Origin: an uncultured bacterium
GTDB taxonomy: Bacteria > Cyanobacteriota > Vampirovibrionia > Gastranaerophilales > Gastranaerophilaceae
Length of the DNA: 9,755 nt
Assembly (NCBI GenBank): GCA_948888345.1
Contig: CAQTPN010000026.1
Location: 1-9,755, forward strand
Direction: 5' to 3'
Shown here: positions 1 through 5,838 of the stretch, piece by piece
Position numbering within the stretch: the stretch's first letter is position 1
Layout: the number at the start of each line of letters is the position of its first letter
The notes under the pieces: model-generated
Seen by the model: only the letters and a program-made list of their open reading frames with translations
Database searches by the model: none
Told to the model about the DNA's origin: nothing
Translations under genes and position numbers: made by a program

Positions 1-52
1 CCCCCACACAGACGTTCCAGGTCTGCACCTTAAACCACTCGGACACCTCTCC
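1..52 (-). tRNA. tRNA-Ser (anticodon GGA), 3' part cut by the window edge
   Basis: Read on the minus strand, this begins with the acceptor strand GGAGAGG (52-46), then TG and a class II serine-type D arm (TCCGAGTGG...). The anticodon stem pairs CAGAC (25-21) with GTCTG (13-9) around the loop CTGGAAC (20-14), giving anticodon GGA at 18-16, which reads UCC/UCU serine codons. The remaining 8 bases (TGTGGGGG) start the long variable arm expected of tRNA-Ser. The T arm and 3' acceptor strand lie outside the window, so acceptor pairing cannot be checked. The match to bacterial tRNA-Ser(GGA) is close over the visible part. Confidence 0.95.
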
Positions 53-64
53 ATTTATTCTTAT

Positions 65-93
65 ATTGTATTAAGATAATGAATTTTGTGCAA
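65..93 (-). promoter_or_regulatory. Putative sigma70 promoter of the tRNA-Ser gene
   Basis: On the minus strand, TTGCAC (93-88) and TACAAT (70-65) are separated by exactly 17 nt. The -10 matches consensus at 5 of 6 positions; the -35 matches only in TTG. Transcription would start near 58, about 6 nt before the mature tRNA 5' end, which fits a tRNA promoter. It begins 5 nt after the stop codon of the upstream 124-residue gene, so the tRNA need not depend on that gene's transcript. Confidence 0.55.
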
Positions 94-97
94 GTTT

Positions 98-472
98 TTA
101 TTCTAAATTTTTCATCTGTGATAAAATCCTCTGCCTTGCCGTATCAAAGAAAAAATTATTTTTTATATCTTGAGTATCTTCTAATTTGTCGATGGCTTGT
201 TCTATACCATCTGTAAAATCACTACTGCAAGAAATTTCAACAGTATCTTCTTCAAGCGGGCCTAATTTACTTACTTTGGAACCTGTTTCATTATACAATT
301 CAAGAAGCAAGGTTATATCCTGCTTATCGGATATTTTTCTAAGCTTTGTATAAGCTTCCTGAGCTTTTGTATCATTATTTCCATTTGTAAGTATGGCGAG
401 TCTTTTCAGGGCATTAAATTTAACCTTTAATTCTCCAAAATTTATTTGAGATGTTAGAGCATGTGTTTTCAT
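98..472 (-). CDS. Hypothetical small helical protein (124 aa)
   Basis: I do not recognise a family. The product is 124 residues, mixed in charge and apparently mostly alpha-helical. The middle part (roughly residues 34-66, containing KAQEAYTKLRKISDK and then ITLLLELYNE) resembles a single TPR/HEAT-like helical pair, and the C-terminal third (about 88-124) is another probable helix rich in Lys, Asp, Gln and Asn. No signal peptide or membrane segment is seen, so it is probably cytoplasmic. The ATG at 472 is the only sensible start, but no Shine-Dalgarno sequence precedes it (upstream bases TTTTTAATAACATACT). The gene sits 25 nt after the clpC terminator and just before tRNA-Ser, so it needs either its own promoter or read-through. 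Its length and natural amino-acid composition favour a real gene. Confidence 0.65.
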   Translation of the reverse strand: MKTHALTSQINFGELKVKFNALKRLAILTNGNNDTKAQEAYTKLRKISDKQDITLLLELYNETGSKVSKLGPLEEDTVEISCSSDFTDGIEQAIDKLEDTQDIKNNFFFDTARQRILSQMKNLE

Positions 473-497
473 AGTATGTTATTAAAAATTCTAAATT

Positions 498-530
498 AAA
501 AAAGTTGCTATAAAAATTTATAGCAACTTT
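498..530 (-). terminator. Intrinsic terminator of clpC
   Basis: A perfect 14-bp inverted repeat occupies 501-514 and 517-530 (AAAGTTGCTATAAA and its complement). On the minus strand the stem is followed by a run of six T (503-498). It lies about 30 nt past the clpC stop codon. There is no matching T-run on the plus strand, so it acts in the minus direction. Confidence 0.78.
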
Positions 531-560
531 AACATTGTTAAATGATAATAAGCATATAGG

Positions 561-3002
561 TTATTTTTTCTCAATAACTATGCAATCATCCTGCATTTTC
601 ATTAAAAGAGTATCATTTGCGCCGTATTTGCCGGTAAGGATTTCCTCTGCAAGAACATCTTCAATTTTCTTTTGAATAACCCTTCTTAAAGGTCTTGCGC
701 CGTAAGCTTCGTTATAGCCTTCTTTTGCAAGATAATCTTTAACATCATTGCCTACTTCAATTTTTAATTCTCTTTCATCAAGACGCTTGAATAAATCCTT
801 GAGCATCAAATCTACTATTTGTCTGATTTCCTCCTGGCTCAAGTGTGCAAATACGATAATATCATCAATACGGTTTAAAAATTCGGGTCTGAAAGATTTT
901 TTCATCTCTTCCATAACGGTATCTTTTAATTTTTCGTATTTATCTTTCTTTGAATCCTGAGAAACAGAGAAGCCCAATTTCTGGGTTGATGTAATCATAC
1001 TTGCACCCACATTTGATGTCATTATGATAATAGTATTTTTAAAATTAACAAGACGCCCTTTGGAATCTGTCAAACGGCCATCATCAAGGATTTGAAGCAT
1101 AATGTTAAATACATCAGGATGAGCTTTTTCTATTTCATCGAAAAGCACGACAGAATAGGGTTTTTTACGTATAATTTCGGTCATATGCCCGCCGTCATCG
1201 TATCCAACATACCCCGGAGGTGAACCGATAAGTTTTGAAGTTGTATGTTTTTCCATAAATTCAGACATATCAATTCTTACAATGTTGTCTTCAGAACCAA
1301 ACACTGCTTCTGCAAGGGCTTTAGCTAATTCCGTTTTACCGACACCCGTGGGCCCTGAGAAAATAAAGCTGCCTATCGGCCTGTTGGGTGATTTTAGACC
1401 CACTCTGGCGCGCCTGATTGACTTAGATAGGGCAACTACAGCTTCATTTTGGCCGATAACTCTGGCGTGCAATGTTTCTTCGAGCTTCAACAGCCTTTCA
1501 GACTCGCCCTCGGTGATTTTTGTCACCGGTATACCTGTAATAGTTGATACAACGGCTGCAACCTCATCTACCCCAACCGTAGGTTTATTGGCATCTTGAG
1601 AGTTTTTCCACGAGTCTTGATATTCTCTGATTTTATCTTTGATTTGAGCTTCTAAATCTCTTAAATCTGAAGCTTTTTCAAACTCCTGATTTCTTATTGC
1701 ATCTTCTTTTTCTTTAATTGTGGCTTTTAATTCTTTTTCAAGCTCTTTTCCTTCAGGCGGAAGGCTTGAAACGTTTAAGCGCACTTTGGAAGCAGCTTCA
1801 TCAATAAGGTCAATTGCTTTATCCGGCAGAAATCTTTCCGTTATAAATTTACTTGAAAGCTCTGTGGCGGCAACAATTGCTTCATCTGATATGAATAATT
1901 TATGGTGTTCTTCATATTTTGGTTTTAGACCTTTAATAATTTGAATAGTTTCTTCGATTGAAGGCTGTTCAACCAGAACCATTTGAAAACGTCTTTCGAG
2001 AGCAGAATCCTTTTCAATGTGTTTTCTGTATTCATCAAGTGTTGTTGCACCTATAACCTGAATTTCACCGCGGCTTAAGGCGGGCTTTAAGATGTTTGCA
2101 GCATCAATAGCACCTTCTGCAGCACCAGCACCGATAAGGGTATGCATTTCATCAATAACAAGTATAATATTTCCTGCCTGCCTGATTTCATCCATTATCT
2201 TTTTAAGACGCTCTTCAAATTCGCCTCTGTATTTTGTGCCCGCAACAAGAAGGCCCATATCAAGCTGGATAATCTTTTTATTTTCAAGAATATCCGGAAC
2301 CTCGCAATCAATAATCTTCATTGCTAAGCCTTGAGCTATAGCTGTTTTACCAACACCGGGCTCACCTATAAGAATAGGATTATTTTTTGTGCGGCGGGCT
2401 AAAATTTGAATAACTCTTTCAATTTCTTTTTCGCGCCCTACAACGGGGTCAAGCCTTTGTTCCTGAGCTGCTAAGGTTAAATCTGTACCGAATTCGTCAA
2501 GACTTGGTGTTTTTGCTTTTGATTGAGGGGCACCGGCAGTTGTTGTTTGCGGCCCCTGTCCTGTTCTTGACTCACCTAAAAGCTTTATTACATTGCTCCT
2601 GCACTTGTTGAGGTCTACCCCTAAATTTTCAAGAACTTTAGCGGCAACACCTTCACCCTCTCTTATGAGGCCCAAAAGAAGATGTTCTGTTCCGATATAA
2701 TTATGCCCAAGTTGCCTTGCTTCATCCCATGACAGTTCAAGAACTTTTTTTGCTCTTGGTGTAAAAGGAATTTCAACAGCAACAAAGCCTGAGCCTCTGC
2801 CTATTATCTTTTCAACCTGTGCTCTTGCATCTTTAATATTAACGCCCATTGATTTGAGTGTTTTTGCGGCAACGCCTGAGCCTTCTCCAATCAGGCCCAG
2901 CAAAACCTGCTCCGTGCCTACGAAATTATGCCCGAGGCGTCTTGCTTCTTCCTGAGCAAGCATTATTACCCTTATTGCTTTTTCGGTAAATCTTTCAAAC
3001 AT
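561..3002 (-). CDS. clpC: ATP-dependent Clp protease ATP-binding subunit ClpC (Hsp100 unfoldase)
   Basis: This 813-residue AAA+ unfoldase unfolds substrates and threads them into ClpP for degradation in the cytoplasm. Two Clp-N repeats (about 1-70 and 75-145) are followed by AAA1 with Walker A GEPGVGKT (213-220), Walker B ending in D284-E285, pore loop around Tyr258 and arginines 337-338. The middle region (about 415-462) contains a UVR-type coiled coil, typical of ClpC rather than ClpA or ClpB. AAA2 has Walker A GPTGVGKT (550-557), Walker B D622-E623, pore Tyr598, sensor N664, R711 in FLNR and sensor 2 GAR (768-770). The LGF loop (676-678) fits the ClpP-docking tripeptide. All key residues are present and the length is normal. 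Start choice: MFERF is the conserved N-terminus, and AAGGA lies 8 nt upstream. The N-domain sequence is strikingly cyanobacterial. It follows rpiB by 90 nt. No clear CIRCE or CtsR operator is visible upstream. Confidence 0.98.
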   Translation of the reverse strand: MFERFTEKAIRVIMLAQEEARRLGHNFVGTEQVLLGLIGEGSGVAAKTLKSMGVNIKDARAQVEKIIGRGSGFVAVEIPFTPRAKKVLELSWDEARQLGHNYIGTEHLLLGLIREGEGVAAKVLENLGVDLNKCRSNVIKLLGESRTGQGPQTTTAGAPQSKAKTPSLDEFGTDLTLAAQEQRLDPVVGREKEIERVIQILARRTKNNPILIGEPGVGKTAIAQGLAMKIIDCEVPDILENKKIIQLDMGLLVAGTKYRGEFEERLKKIMDEIRQAGNIILVIDEMHTLIGAGAAEGAIDAANILKPALSRGEIQVIGATTLDEYRKHIEKDSALERRFQMVLVEQPSIEETIQIIKGLKPKYEEHHKLFISDEAIVAATELSSKFITERFLPDKAIDLIDEAASKVRLNVSSLPPEGKELEKELKATIKEKEDAIRNQEFEKASDLRDLEAQIKDKIREYQDSWKNSQDANKPTVGVDEVAAVVSTITGIPVTKITEGESERLLKLEETLHARVIGQNEAVVALSKSIRRARVGLKSPNRPIGSFIFSGPTGVGKTELAKALAEAVFGSEDNIVRIDMSEFMEKHTTSKLIGSPPGYVGYDDGGHMTEIIRKKPYSVVLFDEIEKAHPDVFNIMLQILDDGRLTDSKGRLVNFKNTIIIMTSNVGASMITSTQKLGFSVSQDSKKDKYEKLKDTVMEEMKKSFRPEFLNRIDDIIVFAHLSQEEIRQIVDLMLKDLFKRLDERELKIEVGNDVKDYLAKEGYNEAYGARPLRRVIQKKIEDVLAEEILTGKYGANDTLLMKMQDDCIVIEKK

Positions 3003-3042
3003 TATAAACTTCCTTAAAAACGGATTACTAATTCATAACCTT

Positions 3043-3070
3043 AGTTTATCACCAAAATAAATTTTCTCAA
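3043..3070 (-). promoter_or_regulatory. Weak candidate promoter in the rpiB-clpC gap
   Basis: TTGAGA (3070-3065) and TAAACT (3048-3043) on the minus strand are spaced by 16 nt. The -35 matches at 5 of 6 positions and the -10 at 4 of 6. It would give clpC a short 5' leader with the Shine-Dalgarno sequence inside it. In such AT-rich DNA, matches of this quality occur by chance. No terminator hairpin is seen in the 90-nt gap, so clpC may also be read from the rpiB promoter. Confidence 0.3.
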
Positions 3071-3092
3071 ATTATCTTATACGGTGTCTAAA

Positions 3093-3527
3093 TTACTCAA
3101 TCATATCAATACGTTTTTTGTGTCTGCCGCCTTCAAATCCGGTTTTAAGCCAGATGTCAACGATATCAAGAGCCAGATAATCCCCTATAACACGTTCTCC
3201 GAGGCAAAGCACGTTTGAATTGTTATGCGCTCTTGACACTCTTGCTGAATATGTATTTTCAATTGAAACAGCTCTTATGCCTTTTGTTTTGTTTGCAGTG
3301 ATGCTCATGCCAAGGCCTGTTCCGCAAACAAGAATTCCTCTGTCGAATTGACCTTCTGCTACTGCTTTTGACACTTCTTTTGCAACTTCAGGATAATCGC
3401 TTGCTTCTTTTTGAAAGATACCAAAATCTTTATGTTCAATGTTATGAACTTCTAAATACTCTTTAATTTTTTCTTTCAAATGAAATCCGCCGTGATCACA
3501 TCCGATTGCAACTTTTAAATTTTCCAT
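3093..3527 (-). CDS. rpiB: Ribose-5-phosphate isomerase B (RpiB/LacAB family)
   Basis: The 144-residue product interconverts ribose 5-phosphate and ribulose 5-phosphate in the non-oxidative pentose phosphate pathway. It opens with the family signature IGCDHGGF (8-15), whose Asp11-His12 belong to the active site. It also has the loop CGTGLGMSI (68-76) with the likely catalytic Cys68 and Thr70, the segment SRAHNNSNVL (98-107) with His101 and Asn102, GER (110-112), and the C-terminal EGGRH (132-136) phosphate-binding motif. The length is standard for RpiB. Cys68 and the Arg/His set favour RpiB over the galactose-6-phosphate isomerase subunits LacA/LacB, though this cannot be fully excluded by eye. 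The ATG at 3527 has AGGAG 6 nt upstream. A good promoter lies directly upstream and clpC follows. Confidence 0.95.
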   Translation of the reverse strand: MENLKVAIGCDHGGFHLKEKIKEYLEVHNIEHKDFGIFQKEASDYPEVAKEVSKAVAEGQFDRGILVCGTGLGMSITANKTKGIRAVSIENTYSARVSRAHNNSNVLCLGERVIGDYLALDIVDIWLKTGFEGGRHKKRIDMIE

Positions 3528-3555
3528 TAAACTCTCCTATATTTGTTATCTTTTG

Positions 3556-3584
3556 ATTATACAAATTTTTTTAGGGAGTGTAAA
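3556..3584 (-). promoter_or_regulatory. sigma70-type promoter of rpiB (and possibly clpC)
   Basis: On the minus strand, TTTACA (3584-3579) is followed after exactly 17 nt by a perfect TATAAT (3561-3556). Predicted transcription start is about 3549, leaving a leader of about 22 nt that contains the rpiB Shine-Dalgarno AGGAG (3538-3534). It lies just downstream of the terminator of the preceding gene, as expected for the start of a new transcription unit. It is the best promoter match in the window. Confidence 0.8.
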
Positions 3585-3607
3585 CTGTATTAATTAATAT
3601 TAATATT

Positions 3608-3633
3608 AAAAAAAGCCCGAAAAATTCGGGCTT
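3608..3633 (-). terminator. Intrinsic terminator of the 668-aa coiled-coil protein gene
   Basis: A 9-bp perfect stem (3613-3621 with 3625-3633, core AGCCCGAA/TTCGGGCT) has a 3-nt AAA loop. On the minus strand it runs into seven T (3614-3608). It lies about 23 nt after the stop codon at 3656 and before the rpiB promoter. Confidence 0.88.
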
Positions 3634-3655
3634 AGATTTTTGTATATCTTATTTT

Positions 3656-5662
3656 TTATGCTGCAATCCATAATGAACCGTCAAGATATGGATTTTGGCT
3701 GTCGGGGTTATCTTGAATTCTTTCCGCTTTTTGTCCTAGCTCCTGCATAAGCTTGATATAAGACATTTGTTCGCTGTCGCTGTCTGCATTATTAAAGCTT
3801 GTTGTTAAGTTTAAGAATTCCACTTTACAATCTGCAAGGTGAGAATTTTCTTCTGCCTGCTCGCCCAGTTTTGTCTGCGTATTGTTTAATTCATCTTCGG
3901 TTTTTACTCTTGCCTGTGTAAATTGTGTATCAGCATTGCTGTCTGCATCTTCTGTTGATGTAACCCTTGTTCTTAAGCTTGAAAGGAGAGACATTGCATC
4001 TGAGCTCATTTGCTGCAGAGCTGATGTATCGTAAACATATCCTTGGTTAATATTGTTAACCATATCACCGCTAAGTGTTAAGAATGATTTAACTTCAAAA
4101 TCATCAACTTCATTTGCACTGTAGTAGCTGCTCAAGGCGTTGAAGTTTCCTATGAAATCATTTGTTGCTTCTGAATAATCATCCATATCTTTTTTGGTTG
4201 TGAAGCTGGCAAGGTTTCCTACAACTTTACCTGCGCCTGTTGATTTCATAATCTCTTGAGTTCTTGCTGTTTCAACTATTGAATCAAGTTCAATAACCGA
4301 TGCATTTGCAATTGTATGGTAATCAATATCTATGCCGAGGTCTTGATATGTCATTATTGCTTCTGAATATTCAAAATATTCAGGGCTTTTGAATTCTTCA
4401 TGGTATACAGGTGCCGGTGTTTCCTGTGTTTCACCTTTTACTTCAGTTAATGGCGGAACTGTTTCCTGCGTAGTTTGTGTAACAGGCGGTACTTGTTCCT
4501 GTTCTGCTACCGGCGGCTGTACCGGTTCTGTGGCAGGCTGTTGCACGGGGGGTACAGGATTTTCTTCTGCAGGAGTTTCTGCCTTTGGTGCTTCTTCTTG
4601 TTCTGTGGCAGCTTCCTGTTCTTTAGCAGCTTCTTCTTGTTCCAGAGCTGTTTCCTGTTCTTTTTTTGCAGCCTCTTCGCCGCCTGCTTCTTCAATTTTT
4701 TCAGCTAATACTTCTGATTGTTCTTCGCCGGCTGCAGCTTGTTCGCCTGCCTCTTCGGCAGCTGCATCAGCTTCTTCTTTAGCTGCATCGGCTTCGGATT
4801 TGCCTTCTTCTGCTTCTGCAATGTTATCGTTGTTTTCGGCTTCTTTGGCTTCTAAATCAGCCTGTTCTTCTTCATATTCACCGATTTTTTCTTCATTTGC
4901 TTCTTCTTCGGCTTTTTTGCTTTCTATTTCATTTTCTGTCTGTTGAATCTGACTTTCTATATTAGCTTTCTGTGCTTCAAGAGCAGCCTGTTGTTCGCCG
5001 CCTGTAAATATACCCGTAATAAAGTCAAATGCATTGCTTGCTACATCTGTGATTGCATCTACAACTTCGCTTAATGCACCCATTAATCCGGATTTTTCAC
5101 CTTCAAGGGCGGCTTGTTCGCTTTGAAGCTCGGAATTTGTATCTTCTAACTGAGAAATATCGCTTTTTAATGTTGATACATTTGCGCGGATACCTTCGTT
5201 TTCTTGAGTTAGAGTGCTTACCGTTTCACTGTATTCATCTGATTCTGCCTGCGCTTCGGATGAAGTCTGTTCGGCCGCTTCCTGTGCAGCTTTATTGGTT
5301 TCTACACCTGCATCTACCTGTGTTTTTTGCTCTACTAAAGCTTGAACATCCGTAGAATCTCCAATTTCCGCTGCTGCTGTTACACCACTGTCAACGCTTG
5401 TTTTTGTGCTGTTTTCTTGAGCGGCTGCATCAGTATTTGCTGCTGATTTAGTACCTGCGGTTGAAACAAATGCATCTACATTTGCTCCGCTGTTTTCTCC
5501 GCTTTCAGTGCCTTTTGCACCGCCGGTTTCAACATCAAATGCTGTTTCCAGCTTTTCTCCATTTTCTTTGGCAGCAGGAGCGGTGCTATCGGTGCCTTTT
5601 GTTTCATTTGCGCCGATGCTTTGAGGATATTTGATGTATTCTTTTGTAATATCCAAAGTCAT
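3656..5662 (-). CDS. Hypothetical Ala/Glu-rich coiled-coil protein with a Pro-rich linker (668 aa)
   Basis: I do not recognise a family. With the start chosen here the product is 668 residues and strongly acidic. Visible parts in order: a Ser/Thr/Ala/Gly-rich low-complexity N-terminus (about 1-115); a heptad-like coiled coil (about 120-190); a short hydrophobic, probably amphipathic stretch (about 190-222, including VVDAITDVASNAFDFITGIF); a long Glu/Ala/Lys-rich coiled coil with near-repeats (about 222-358, e.g. EQEEAAKEQEAATEQEEA); a Pro-rich linker (about 369-405, repeated PP); and a more ordinary helical C-terminal domain (about 420-668) with the only Cys (612) and only Trp (665). There is no signal peptide. 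An in-frame ATG at 5695 lacks a ribosome binding site, whereas the ATG at 5662 has AGGAG 11 nt upstream, so 5662 is preferred. The gene is a stand-alone unit with its own terminator. A structural, surface or secreted role is possible but unproven. Confidence 0.85.
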   Translation of the reverse strand: MTLDITKEYIKYPQSIGANETKGTDSTAPAAKENGEKLETAFDVETGGAKGTESGENSGANVDAFVSTAGTKSAANTDAAAQENSTKTSVDSGVTAAAEIGDSTDVQALVEQKTQVDAGVETNKAAQEAAEQTSSEAQAESDEYSETVSTLTQENEGIRANVSTLKSDISQLEDTNSELQSEQAALEGEKSGLMGALSEVVDAITDVASNAFDFITGIFTGGEQQAALEAQKANIESQIQQTENEIESKKAEEEANEEKIGEYEEEQADLEAKEAENNDNIAEAEEGKSEADAAKEEADAAAEEAGEQAAAGEEQSEVLAEKIEEAGGEEAAKKEQETALEQEEAAKEQEAATEQEEAPKAETPAEENPVPPVQQPATEPVQPPVAEQEQVPPVTQTTQETVPPLTEVKGETQETPAPVYHEEFKSPEYFEYSEAIMTYQDLGIDIDYHTIANASVIELDSIVETARTQEIMKSTGAGKVVGNLASFTTKKDMDDYSEATNDFIGNFNALSSYYSANEVDDFEVKSFLTLSGDMVNNINQGYVYDTSALQQMSSDAMSLLSSLRTRVTSTEDADSNADTQFTQARVKTEDELNNTQTKLGEQAEENSHLADCKVEFLNLTTSFNNADSDSEQMSYIKLMQELGQKAERIQDNPDSQNPYLDGSLWIAA

Positions 5663-5672
5663 TTTGCTTTTA

Positions 5673-5678
5673 GCTCCT
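5673..5678 (-). promoter_or_regulatory. Shine-Dalgarno that decides the start of the 668-aa gene
   Basis: AGGAGC on the minus strand ends 10 nt before the ATG at 5662, with the AGGAG core 11 nt away. The alternative in-frame ATG at 5695 is preceded only by ACTTTATATAT, with no purine-rich motif. This favours the shorter, 668-residue product over a 679-residue one. Confidence 0.65.
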
Positions 5679-5703
5679 GTGATTTTACCTTTCATATATA
5701 TAA

Positions 5704-5732
5704 AGTATATAAATTTTATTGAATTTCAATAA
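5704..5732 (-). promoter_or_regulatory. Putative promoter of the 668-aa gene with an overlapping inverted repeat
   Basis: The minus strand shows TATACT (5709-5704, 5 of 6 matches to a -10). The expected -35 hexamer 17 nt upstream is TTATTG, a poor match. That position lies inside a perfect inverted repeat of 8+1+8 nt (5716-5732, TTATTGAAATTCAATAA on the minus strand). A weak -35 covered by a palindrome could indicate a regulated promoter, but AT-rich palindromes also arise by chance. The region 5663-5785 holds no other gene. Confidence 0.35.
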
Positions 5733-5785
5733 TGAGAATTTTTGTTACAATTGTTTACATAACTCCTAAAGGCTGAGTTGATACT

Positions 5786-5818
5786 AAAAAGCAGGGTATT
5801 GTTTTGTACCCTGCTTTT
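5786..5818 (-). terminator. Intrinsic terminator of the 1152-aa protein gene
   Basis: A 12-bp stem pairs 5787-5798 with 5807-5818 (core GCAGGGTA/TACCCTGC plus flanking A/T pairs) around an 8-nt loop. On the minus strand the stem is followed by TTTTT (5790-5786). It starts about 20 nt after the stop codon. The plus strand also has TTTTGTTTT after the stem, so it could work in both directions. Confidence 0.85.
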
Positions 5819-5838
5819 GTTTTGTAAGCAACATTTTG

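Noticed and set aside
1..97. Integration (attachment) site at the tRNA-Ser gene
   Set aside because: Integrases usually use the tRNA 3' end, which is outside the window. No integrase gene or duplicated tRNA fragment is seen.
3003..3092. CIRCE or CtsR heat-shock operator upstream of clpC
   Set aside because: No TTAGCACTC/GAGTGCTAA dyad and no tandem GGTCAAA heptads are present in the gap.
4389..4946. Plus-strand open frame of 185 codons, rich in Ser, Cys and Ala
   Set aside because: It is the antisense shadow of the Glu/Ala-rich coiled-coil region of the 668-residue gene. Its Ser/Ala/Cys bias follows from reading those codons backwards, and the minus-strand gene has a ribosome binding site and terminator.
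5663..5695. Extension of the 668-aa protein to an ATG at 5695 (11 extra residues)
   Set aside because: No Shine-Dalgarno precedes it and it lies only about 8 nt after the putative -10. The ATG at 5662 has AGGAG at a usable distance. It remains a minor possibility.
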